This document shows, piece after piece, positions 21,002 through 30,655 of a stretch of DNA of 60,774 nucleotides. The stretch covers positions 1 to 60,774 of the forward strand of contig MCGO01000221.1 of the NCBI GenBank assembly GCA_002104985.1, given 5' to 3'. Numbering within the stretch: the first letter of the stretch is position 1; every line of letters begins with the position of its first letter. The notes beneath the pieces are model-generated. The model was not told the DNA's origin. It searched no databases and saw only the letters and a list, made by a program, of their open reading frames with translations. Position numbers and translations under genes: made by a program. The DNA comes from Rhizoclosmatium globosum. Lineage: Eukaryota > Chytridiomycota > Chytridiomycetes > Chytridiales > Chytriomycetaceae.

Positions 21002-23380
21002 CTACAATTCTCCAGTTACGTTATCAACTTTCTCTACCAAGGAATCAATCATTCTCGACCCTGTCAGCATACCAGTCGTCAAAACCACAAAATGTCGTCC
21101 ACCTTTACCCTTTGACAAAAATCGCAATGACGAAACCTCTGTAGAGGTACATCCTCCCAAAAACAATACAAGTGTCGTCTTTCGTTCCTTGTCTACACTG
21201 CTTCGGGCCACAAAGTTCGGGTCCGTGAGCCCTTGCTCCATTTCAAATGCCGCTCCACCAGGAACAACGCGTGCCAATTCTTCCACTCCTTCCCAACTGA
21301 CTTTACGCTCTTTTCTTGCACCCCTTGCTGGAGATGCGGTGCCGCTGCGAGTTGGATTGTTGGTGTTGGCGTTTAAGCTTAGCTGGTCCAAGCTCACTGA
21401 CCCCATCCGAACAGCTGGTTTTATGGGTGCGGTGCCGACTCCAAGGAATTTTCCAACACCCGTCGCAGCTTCAACGAGCCTTACTGAAGCAGGAGCATAC
21501 CCACTGTACACATACGCGATATCTGTGGGGTTTTGTTCATCAATGTCGTCGACAATGACAGCTAGAGGTTTGCGGAGGTTTGCGAATGATGGTTTCAAGG
21601 GCGCAATTGCGGGGCCAGTGCCAACTGTGAGTGGAGTATCGAAAGCAGAAGTTTGGGGAAGTGATGTGAGTAATGAAAGACTATGGAGGTTTTGGAGTGT
21701 TGTAAGGTGATGGATTCCATATGTCTGCACCATTCTTTAGTATACTTGAGCGACTGAAACCAAGAAGAATACCTGAATGATTTCACGCTTGAGCAGTTCC
21801 AGTTGTTTTGCCTTAATGCCTCCACATACAACCGAGTATAGACTAATGAGTCTTAGGGTTTGCAGCAAGGGTGCCTGCTTGTCAACCATTTCTTCAAGGT
21901 AATCAAGTTGCGAAGGAATTTGGTTTCCGGAGAGTACATTTTGTTGAAGCTCAAGGAATTTGTTAAAATCAGGGTCCTGGGTGCGTTTGGTGATTTCTTC
22001 GGCAATACTCGTGTCTGATCAGTGGTTAAAATACGTGCATAGGGAGGGATCAACTTACGAAGCTTTAAGAACGCTTTGTCACCTTCCAATCCTCCCAATT
22101 TTCCAATAAAGTCTTTGATTTGAGATATGGTTTTGGCGTCGTGACGCGTCTTTTGAGGATGAACAATAAGGACAAAACGAGAAACATTAAGTTATCTTAC
22201 ATCTACTTCATCCTGAATTCTACGAGCATTTTGATTCAACACTGCTCCAACCATCGCAAAGTTCAAATCCCGAAGTTGAGTGTACAGTTTATCGATAACT
22301 GGATTCAGTGATACTTTCTTGGTTTTAATAGGACTGTTAGGAGTATTGGTAGATGCTGTGGCTGTTGCTTGTTGCTGCTGTTGGTTTGCAGGTGTGGCAA
22401 TGAAAGACTCGTTTACTTGAACAAATGCTATCAACAAAGTATTAGCCATTAATCAAACTAAACAAGCTCCCTTCAAGCGGTATGCTCTACAAACTTTGCA
22501 AATTAAATAATACTCAACTCGTTTTGATTCCGAAAACCTCATCCACAAGACCCTCATATGTGAGTTGCATACACAGGGGAGTCACTAAGTCAACGGTGCG
22601 ATCAAGAATAATGATCGAATCAAAGTCCATTTTTGGAGGAAAGACATTAAAGGGCGAATTGGATGAGGATGGGGACGAGAGTGACGAGCTACTCTCTGGA
22701 CTTGAGGAGGAAGCATCCACTTCTCGTCTCATGCGCAGCATAAGGTTTGCAAGAGTATGCGCATTTGTCCCTTTTCCAAGAATCTTGGGAATTATACCGT
22801 GGAGGGCTTGTAGTTTCAAAAGGGCTTTTGCGACTGAATGCAGACAAGAAGGGTCCTTTTCAAGGTAAAGCTGTCTGAAAGCGGCATTGTCGAGTTCGAG
22901 GGAGAGAAGGTCATCGTCGAGAGGAAGGATATCGATTGGCAGAGCTGAAAGAACGACAGATGCCGACACACCAGCATCTTCAAACACGCGTTCACAAACA
23001 AGAGATCGACGAGGAACAAAGAGAACGTGTACGGGATGGCCAAGGGAGCTGTCCAAGGTTGGTTACAAGGACACATCAGACAAGGAAGATACGCACGCAG
23101 CAACAACAAGCCAGTCAACGACCGCCTTCGCCTCTTTCAACGTCGGCCGCAGAACAACAACAACGCGCAGTGTCGCCGAGTGCTGGACACTGCGCAGCTC
23201 CGCCAGGGCAACAACGCGCTCAACACCCGCACTTCGAAGCGCCGCAGCCTCAACGCCGAGCGACAACGCCCCACTCAGCGCCCCATCAACAACGAGCACC
23301 GCCTTGGATCCCGCAGACACTCCGGCCCGCGAAAGCGCTGCGAGAAGCGTCTGGGAAATGTGTGCGCGGAGTAGCTCCAT
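21002..23380 (-). CDS. VPS33: VPS33, Sec1/Munc18 subunit of HOPS/CORVET
   Basis: A multi-exon Sec1/Munc18-family gene. VPS33 marks are D-P-S-C-L-H-S-V-A-K-A-L-L-K-L-Q, then G-I-I-P-K-I-L-G-K-G, I-I-I-L-D-R-T-V-D-L-V-T-P-L and L-T-Y-E-G-L-V-D-E, L-R-D-L-N-F-A-M-V-G, and the final F-L-G-G-C-T-S-T-E-V-S-S-L-R-F-L. VPS33 clasps SNARE bundles during tethering and fusion at endosomes and vacuoles as part of HOPS and CORVET. The N-terminal exon (23063-23380) is GC-rich compared with the rest. The intron phases I checked fit, and no frame slip was found. A polyglutamine run of five lies after residue ~190. The stop at 21002 is 67 nt from the J-domain ATG. Confidence 0.88.
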
Positions 23381-23397
23381 TTATTAGTTGTTATTTA

Positions 23398-23732
23398 TTA
23401 TTTATGGAGTAGTCCCTTCAGCTTCTCGACAGACCGATGGAATCCATGCACTCGATTCATCTTGGACACCAGTTCCTGCGCTTCACCTACGTCAGATCGT
23501 GCCCGCTCAATCTGTCCAAGCTGAACCGCATTCACCCGTTTCTCTGCAACAATCACTGGTGTCTTTTTGAAGATGTGCTCCTGAATCCGGTATAGTCCAA
23601 CGGAAGACTCATTCATTATGTGGAGCATCGCGTCTGTGGTTGCCGTCGTAACTGTATCACATGCATTGGTATTGTTACACCCTATCCAATCAGCAAGTTA
23701 CCTTCTAACGCTCGTTCTCGTAAATCAGCCAT
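23398..23732 (-). CDS. BORCS8: BORCS8-like subunit of the BORC lysosome-positioning complex
   Basis: Two exons joined through an intron at about 23652-23701 encode a 94-residue helical protein. The central N-E-S-S-V-G-L-Y-R-I-Q-E-H-I closely matches the N-E-P-S-V-A-L-Y-R-L-Q-E-H-V hallmark of human BORCS8 (MEF2BNB), and the rest is coiled coil ending in F-H-R-S-V-E-K-L-K-G-L-L, like the F-R-S-V-E-G-L-L end of the animal protein. BORC recruits the GTPase Arl8 to lysosomes. The length is close to the animal protein. It ends 17 nt before the VPS33 ATG on the same strand. I rely on this one motif plus length, so the call is good but not certain. Confidence 0.75.
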
Positions 23733-23763
23733 AATTTCAAGCAACGCTTCAAAGTTTTATTAA

Positions 23764-24642
23764 TTATTTCTTTACTAAACCTCCAGTCACAACTTTCCTT
23801 AGATTCTTCATTTCCACACTTCGGTCTTCCCATGTAGACTTCCTGAGTTTGATTGGACGATTTCCCACGTACTTTCCTGTCAAATGAAACGGAACAATTC
23901 AGAAAACAGATCATCCAGGAATATTAGACTCACCATCCATTTCTTTCAACGCAGCAACGAAATCATTGGGGTCCTTGAAACTAACAAATCCGTATCCCTT
24001 TGATTTCGTAGTCTTTTTGTCGCGCACAATCTTTGCTTTCACAAAGGAAGGATATTTCGAGAAGGTACGCGTGAGTAGTTCATCTCCCACTTCATTTCCC
24101 AAGTCACCACAAAACAATCTGAAATCATCTGAAAATAAAACAACGGTCAGACATGATAGTGGCAGAGATGGAAGCTTACTTGGATCCCATTCGAGCATGG
24201 ATTCATCCTCCCACACTTCACCACCCGCTGCACGCAGAATCTTCTTCTTTGTGACTTTTCCCGAGTTTACTTTGTTCTTTGGCATTGAATAGAGGGTTGA
24301 GGCGGACGAGGAGGCAGCTGACTGGCCAAAGAGCGGTCGCGGAGGCAGGGCAGTTGAGGACGACGCCGAGCTGGACAGGCGCTTCTTTTCGTCCTTCTTC
24401 TTCTTTGGCTGCGCTGACGGGACATAGCCGGCGGGATACGGCGCTGCTCCAGACAAGTCCGCGATGCCCATTCGCTCGAGGGTTGATGCCGCAGTCGGCC
24501 GCGGTGGCGCCGCCATCTGCGCGTGCATTGCGAACATGGCTGCGGCTTGCTGTTGCTGCTGGAGTGCTGCTGCGGTTGGTACTGCAGTCGGGACATTGCT
24601 CTGCATCCCGAGGCGCGATGGGTGAATGTGGTCGTAAGACAT
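23764..24642 (-). CDS. RBM42: RBM42-like RNA-binding protein
   Basis: Three exons. The N-terminal ~155 residues are Ala/Gln/Pro-rich with a K-K-K-K-D-E-K-K-R cluster. A single RRM near the C-terminus reads D-D-F-R-L-F-C-G-D-L-G-N-E-V, K-A-K-I-V-R-D-K and K-G-Y-G-F-V-S-F (the RNP1 octamer). The last exon gives Y-V-G-N-R-P-I-K-L-R-K-S. This combination, particularly C-G-D-L-G-N-E-V and the R-P-I-K-L-R-K-S after the RRM, is specific to RBM42, a splicing-associated hnRNP-K partner. The stop lies 31 nt before the BORCS8-like ATG and the start 65 nt after the stop of the eIF2B gamma gene. Confidence 0.88.
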
Positions 24643-24707
24643 TGGATGGTTTGTTGTGTTCTTTTCTGTTCTTTCAAAAACAAATAAAATGGAAGAGAGA
24701 GAAGTAA

Positions 24708-26577
24708 TTAATCAATGAAAGTCTCGTTCTTTCCTTGTACTGTGTGCGTGAACAGAATTAGCAAGTTGATTAACAAGGCTACAAATACACAAACCTTCTT
24801 TCTCAATTGAGACTCCAGACGCCACTTGGCAATCTTTAAGATTACACATTTCAAGCACCTTGGAGTTGGCACAAACGACTGTTCCTTCCAATACAGCCCT
24901 AAAACACATGTCAGTATTTTTCCTCAAAGCAAGACAAAGTACATACTTGTCTTCAATGACACAGTGATCATGCAAGACTGAGTTGATAATCTTGACATTC
25001 TTTCCAATCACACAGTGGTTTCCAATCACAGACTTTTTGATACTTGTCTTCTCTCCCACGCGACAGCTATCTCCCACCAGCGAATCTCCAACCTGACATC
25101 CCTTGGCTCGCTCCACAGATCGAGGAACAAGCTCTTCAGGCGTGATTGTCTTGATCAAAGCACGGGATCCCTCCAAGTAGTTTGGAACACTGTTTACACG
25201 GAAACAGTACCCCTCCTTTGCAACCAGTGCAGTACAAACAATATGTTTGTGGAAATCTGTAGTTACTTCATCATCTTCCACATCATCCAAGAGAATTGTG
25301 GATGAAGCTGTTGATGGTGGGTTGTGCAGGTTCTGTCGCAAGTAGTGTTCGTGCATACTCTGACTGTACGTCGCATTCACGAATCCTCCACCCGTGCTTG
25401 ATTGATGGCGAGACGTGTAAAATTCGTCGTAGCTCAATCCGCCGGCTTTGAGATCTGAAAGCGAATCAGTCGGCAGAAGGACCAAAGTGAAACCGATTCT
25501 TACACTTCTCAACTCCTTCACGCTTCAAGACTTTCTCAGAGTATTGGAAATGCGTCAACAAAGGAATCAACTCTTCCTTGATACTCTGAATCTTGGATTT
25601 GGACAAGAAGTCAATGACCCAATGCTTGAACACGTACAAATGAGCATCACGCAGCTTGGTATGAATATTCACGACCGGGAATCTGAAATTAATAGGATTA
25701 AATCTCCAGCCCACAACTTCTGTTTCCTTACTTGTCCAAAATCGACATTCGAACAGGCAACTCATCATCCACTTCATCTCCCGCGACAGAAAACAGCAAC
25801 CGACATGTAGAATGATCAATGGCAACATATTCAATCAAGTCATCGTCCTTGCTCTTTGAGCTTGCGACTTCTCCTTCAGCTTTCAAAGGTTCATGGAACA
25901 GAGCTGTGAATGTTGGAGATTGGATTCTGAAAACGTCGAGGAGCTTATTGGGAGGGTAGTTTGTGATTGTGTCGCAGGAAAGTACGATGAAGTCGGTCTA
26001 AACGGGTGTGGGTTACAGATTCCCATTATGATGCCACTTTGGCTCACCTTGATTCTGTTAGCAACCAATCTCAATGCATCCGCAGATGAAGTTCCACTTC
26101 CTTTTGATTTGATGACTTCAACTTTTGCATTTGGGTATCGCTCAGAAACATTCAGGACGTTGTGGATATAGTTGTTGATTTTCTTGTGAGCTTCTTCTTG
26201 GCATACAATCAAAATATCTGTCAGTGTGTAAAAGATTTGGTTCTTCAGTCTTCATGCTTGCGTTAATGGGAAAGGGAGCGAACCGTTGATCATGGCTGTT
26301 TCGAGCCATTCAAGTTGATAGAAGAGCATTGGTTTGTTGGCCAATGGTAATAGCGCTTTTGGACAGTTGTCGTCGATAAGTGGAAAGAGTCTAATGATTT
26401 CATGGTCAATTGGTGTTGGGGTTGTGAGAGTTTGTGCAACTTACTTTGCGCCAGACCCGCACAGGATTACAGCCTGATGAGATGTTAGTACGTCTACGCT
26501 CCACGAATGTAATGCATTTGCCGCACCTGGAACTCCTTTGAGTGGGCAAGGCCTCCAGCAGCTCCAAAAGTCTCCAT
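24708..26577 (-). CDS. GCD1: eIF2B gamma subunit (GCD1/EIF2B3)
   Basis: A multi-exon gene for the gamma subunit of the guanine nucleotide exchange factor eIF2B. The N-terminal nucleotidyltransferase-like half has F-Q-A-V-I-L-C-G, C-P-K-A-L-L-P-L-A-N-K-P-M-L, a strand equivalent to V-L-S-C-D and K-S-K-I-Q-S-I-K-E-E-L-I-P-L-L. The C-terminal left-handed beta-helix shows hexapeptide repeats: V-G-D-S-L-V-G-D, I-G-N-H-C-V-I-G, V-I-E-D-K, V-C-A-N-S-K-V-L. Gamma and epsilon together form the catalytic sub-complex; gamma differs from epsilon by lacking the C-terminal HEAT domain, as here. The ATG at 26577 lies 6 nt from the first ATG of the divergent kinase. Confidence 0.85.
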
Positions 26578-26583
26578 TTTGTG

Positions 26584-27970
26584 ATGATTCGAACAACCCA
26601 AAAAAGAAAGCAGCAGTGTCCTTGCATCCAAATGCAGACCATTAGGCGATTAGGAACTGGAACTTCTTCCCGTGTCACTCTCTGCAGAGTTACTGCTGCT
26701 TCTTCTTTATCTTCATCCTGTAGTGTTGGTTCATTGGTAGCCGTCAAATCAGTTTCTCTGAAGCGCCTTGCAGATCCAAAGTTCCAAGATCGTTTCATAG
26801 CAGAGGCCACTATCCTGAAGAATCTCTCACATCCGAATATCGTTTCCTTCTTGGATATTACTTGGAACAGAAATGTCGTTTCATTGGTTTTGGAGTTTTG
26901 CGATATGGGAACACTTAAAGCATTCCTTGCCAAATGGCCTGGGGGAAGACTAAAAGAAGTAGAAGGGCGATTCTTTTTCAGGCAGCTGGTGAGTTTGGAG
27001 TTAGATGTATTGAATTCACGGCCTAATATTTATCGGAGGCAAGGCGAATGGAATGCAATACATACGAAGCCAGGGGCTCGTGCATCGCGATTTAAAAACG
27101 GAGAACTTGTTGCTTATGGGTGATCCCTCGTTTAAGACGCTTCCAGTCCTCAAAATTGCAGACTTTGGCCTCTCAAGAGAGGACTCGGAGTCCTTCAGCG
27201 AGAAAATTGGCACGCTACAATACATGGCTCCTGAAGTGTTGATAAATCACGAATATGATGCACGATGTGATTTGTGGTCTATGGGAATCGTGTATTACGA
27301 AATCTTGGTTGGAACGCCTCCATACATTACATCCAAAACAGCAGACGAACTTATTTCCAATATCTGTGCATCGTCTCCTACATCTTTGTCGTTACCACAA
27401 GAGATTTCTGGGACCGTCTCAGCTTCAGCCAACAAACTCGTCTCTGAGCTCTTAACACGAAATCCAATTGTTAGAATACCCTTTGAAGTATTATGGGAAT
27501 CAACCTATCTTGATCTTGATCACATTCCGTCTTCGCAGTCAATACGTAAAGCACATACATTTCTTGACCAAGCCATCACACTTGATCAATCCATTGGTCC
27601 TCTCTCGTCTCCTGGAATAAACAACACTCGACAACTTTTAGAGAGACTGGAAAATGTAATCAATCTTTATATGGAAGCAATTGAGCACCTCCTGTCGCAT
27701 TTGCAGTTTGTCGTGAATCGTGAATCAAGTGAAGCCGTGAAATCAAAACACCAGATATCGTTGTGCTTGGAACGCGTCGAAAAACGAAAAATAGAGGCGG
27801 TGTCTATCCGCACTGACGTAGGGAATAATGGACCGACACATTGGAAAGCATTTGGTTGGTATGGGTCACGGAAGCAACCTATTGATCCTCCAGATGCTGC
27901 AGAGTCTTGGTTCAAGCATCAGCTTCCCTTTGAAAACATTTCTCCGTATTATTATCGTCGAATAAACTAA
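26584..27970 (+). CDS. ULK/ATG1-type serine/threonine kinase with C-terminal MIT-like region
   Basis: Two exons (26584-26988 and 27044-27970) give 443 residues. Kinase motifs are all present: glycine loop L-G-T-G-T-S-S-R-V, V-A-V-K (ATP lysine), H-R-D-L-K-T-E-N-L-L, D-F-G-L-S, A-P-E-V and D-L-W-S-M-G. The C-terminal ~110 residues contain a helical L-Y-M-E-A-I-E-H-L-L stretch resembling an MIT domain, which fits ULK3-like kinases that bind ESCRT-III. An alternative start at 26632 would remove 16 poorly conserved residues and leave 54 nt to the divergent eIF2B gamma ATG instead of 6. I cannot say which ULK subgroup is right. Confidence 0.82.
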
Positions 27971-28026
27971 AGAAATGAAGAGTATAGGGTAGAAATTGTA
28001 TTTATTTGAAATTTTAAACTGATATT

Positions 28027-28759
28027 AGCTTCACTCAGAGGAGATCGCTACCAATTTATGATCGCGCCTACTATAAGTTACTAACAGTGAACGCCGCGAG
28101 AAGGCTCCAGAATGTTCACCACAAAGAGAGGGATGAAGGAGAAAAAAGAAAGAAAGAAACGACAAAGAGAATAGATTGAGAAAGGAGAGAGAGAGAGAGA
28201 GGTAGATAAGAAGAGTAGGAGAGAGGAGAGAAGGGGGCAGAAGCTCGTATGTCTATCACAGCAACAATCATGCACTCAGCGGTGGTGGACAGCCACATTC
28301 TTACATTGGAAGAATCAAGCGCTTACAGACTTTCTACATGGACGTTACGCTCCTAACAACCAGTCAGTGCAATGCGATAAAGCACCGAGCTGGCTGCTAG
28401 GATGAGGACCCAGAACTGTCACAAGTGACATTAAGAGCCATCTCATTTTAACGCGTGTGTCGAAAGGGAAGTGACAGACGGGTGAAAGAAGGTCAATGTA
28501 GAGAATGGCGATCCTGCTTCAGAGCCTCTCCGCCGTCGCCGGGCGAGGAGAGGCTCGTTGTCGCAGGGGCTTCCATTGAACGCGTCTAACAGCCAAATCA
28601 ACGGACAGGTAATAAATACCATCAACCTTCAACGTGTCCAAGGTGCACCAGATCATAGTCCAGTGCAGGGTACCGCGTGAGCAGACCACTCCATGCGCCA
28701 AAGGTGTTTTGCGAGCAACAATTTCTGTGCATCTGACAATTCACTTCCACGTCAGAAAA
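28027..28759. repeat. 0.73-kb direct repeat, copy 1
   Basis: This stretch recurs in the same orientation at 29828-30562. From about 28245 to the right edge (roughly 510 nt) I find only two substitutions between the copies. The GA-rich tract (28120-28245) differs by small length changes, and the first ~50 nt is clearly more diverged. The right edges are sharp, ending in the shared sequence G-T-C-A-G-A-A-A-A. The segment carries no recognisable protein; short minus-strand frames are open in both copies only because the DNA is the same. It lies between the kinase and the 3' end of an unrecognised gene. Confidence 0.9.
28522..28556. other. Perfect 10-bp inverted repeat (hairpin) within repeat copy 1
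   Basis: The arms at 28522-28531 and 28547-28556 are perfectly complementary and GC-rich, around a 15-nt GC-rich loop. The same hairpin is preserved in copy 2 at 30325-30359. It could be a structured RNA element or a transposon subterminal hairpin. Confidence 0.7.
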
Positions 28760-28953
28760 GCCAAACAGAAATCGCTGTCAAGAAAGTACCTTTGATTTGA
28801 ATTTAGAAAGAATAGGGGAAAATACAAATTCTTTCATTTTAGCATTTCATCAAATCGGAATAACGCAAAGAGAAGCGGAACAAGAGAAACGGAATAGAGA
28901 ATCATTCAATTTTGGAATGGAAAAAACGTCCGCGAAACGCTGAAAGAACATAG

Positions 28954-29760
28954 TTAATAAAGAAAGACCAAACGTAACCAATAATAATTACTAGCTTGCG
29001 TAGACATAGCACTATCTGGAAAACCACCTGGAGGAGGCTTTGGCCCATTACCATTCTTACGAAAGCGCTTGTTGTTCTTCTTCAGCTTCTTCTTCATCTT
29101 GTTTTTTTCCTGGCGCAATAGGCGGCGGACATTATCTTTATGTGCTTTCTGATCATTTGCGCTAAGTTCCATCCACAGTGTTTGGTCAAATCTGCTCAAT
29201 CCTGGATAAAAACAACCATGAGCAACAGTTCTCTTCTGCAGGAAATACCTGAAGTCGCGAGATCAAGACGAAGAATTCCGTTTTCTCTGAAGAGCCCTGG
29301 ACACTCATGCACAATATTATCTGGTGCGATTGTTTCGGTTGGGTTCTGAATGTCCGAAACTGTGTCCTCACTGGCCACAACGCGTTCAACCTCTTCAACA
29401 GGTGCATTGAGAGTGCTCAGAAATATGTCTTGCTGAGAATCATGCGCTGGGTAGAGCTCTTGGCTGATTGGAGGTGCTTGGACGGGAGACGAGGGGAGGG
29501 AAGGCCCAGAGCAATCTAGGATCAACTTAGAAACTACATGAACAAGAAATCAACTTTACGAGAAGGATCCGGAGACCCTTTGTTTGATGGTTGCGTAGTG
29601 GCCTTCGAGGATTGCTTTGAAGACAGCGACTGCGTTGACTCCGATGATGAAACCTCTGGAGACGCGGTGGCTTGTCTCTTTCGCTGGTTGCTCCTGAATG
29701 CGAAGATATTAGACCTGTGTGTTGAAACCTATTGGGGGTAAGAAAGACTAGAATTTCGTA
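28954..29760 (-). CDS. Unrecognised basic protein between the two direct repeats
   Basis: Three exons can be chained: a serine/glutamine-rich segment (about 29570-29720, with R-S-N-Q-R-K-R-Q), then across introns at about 29519-29567 and 29202-29250 an acidic segment and a lysine/arginine-rich segment (K-M-K-K-K-L-K-K-N-N-K-R-F-R-K), ending at 28954. The last exon resembles nucleolar or RNA-binding tails but carries no named domain. The 5' end is unclear: possible starts lie near 29763, right beside repeat copy 2, so the repeat may have replaced the original promoter or first exon. Function unknown. Confidence 0.5.
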
Positions 29761-29827
29761 CATTTGGTATGGTTGATTGGTGTTTATTTTTCAATTGAAT
29801 GAAAGGAAAGAAGATAAATCTGGCATC

Positions 29828-30562
29828 AGCTTCACTCAAGGAGGCCGTAATCAATTATTGATCGTGTCTACTAAAAGTTACTAACAGTGAACGCCACGCG
29901 AAGGCTCCAGAATGTTCACCACAAAGAGAGGGATGAAGGAGAAAAAAGAAAGAAAGAAACGACAAAGAGAATAGATTGAGAAAGGAGAGAGAGAGAGAAA
30001 AGAGGTAGATAAGGAGAGGAGTAGAGAGGAGAGGAGGGGGCAGAAGCTCGTAGGTCTATCACAGCAACAATCATGCACTCAGCGGTGGTGGACAGCCACA
30101 TTCTTACATTGGAAGAATCAAGCGCTTACAGACTTTCTACATGGACGTTACGCTCCTAACAACCAGTCAGTGCAATGCGATAAAGCACCGAGCTGGCTGC
30201 TAGGATGAGGACCCAGAACTGTCACAAGTGACATTAAGAGCCATCTCATTTTAACGCGTGTGTCGAAAGGGAAGTGACAGACGGGTGAAAGAAGGTCAAT
30301 GTAGAGAATGGCGATCCTGCTTCAGAGCCTCTCCGCCGTCGCCGGGCGAGGAGAGGCTCGTTGTCGCAGGGGCTTCCATTGAACGCGTCTAACAGCCAAA
30401 TCAACGGACAGGTAATAAATACCATCAACCTTCAACGTGTCCAAGGTGCACCGGATCATAGTCCAGTGCAGGGTACCGCGTGAGCAGACCACTCCATGCG
30501 CCAAAGGTGTTTTGCGAGCAACAATTTCTGTGCATCTGACAATTCACTTCCACGTCAGAAAA
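29828..30562. repeat. 0.73-kb direct repeat, copy 2
   Basis: The second copy of the repeat at 28027-28759, in the same orientation and offset by 1801-1803 bp. It fills the space between the 5' end of the unrecognised minus-strand gene and the ATG at 30656 of the plus-strand dehydrogenase-like gene, so it occupies a bidirectional promoter position. The hairpin recurs at 30325-30359. I could not find TG...CA ends or a short target duplication that would prove a long terminal repeat. Confidence 0.9.
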
Positions 30563-30655
30563 AGAAAATTAGTTTATATTTCCGAATTGGAATATCTTTA
30601 TTTGTTAATTGTTATTTCTTTTTGTTTGTTTTTGTTAAAATCATCGAAGAGAAGA

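Noticed and set aside
22887..23412. Long plus-strand open frames opposite the VPS33 N-terminal exon
   Set aside because: They are arginine/serine-rich shadows of a GC-rich minus-strand exon and carry no motif; VPS33 explains the region.
28443..28701. Short minus-strand frames conserved in both direct repeats
   Set aside because: They are identical only because the DNA is nearly identical; two different frames are equally preserved, and neither looks like a protein.
28027..30562. LTR retrotransposon
   Set aside because: No TG...CA ends, primer-binding site, target duplication, reverse transcriptase or integrase could be found; called only a repeat.
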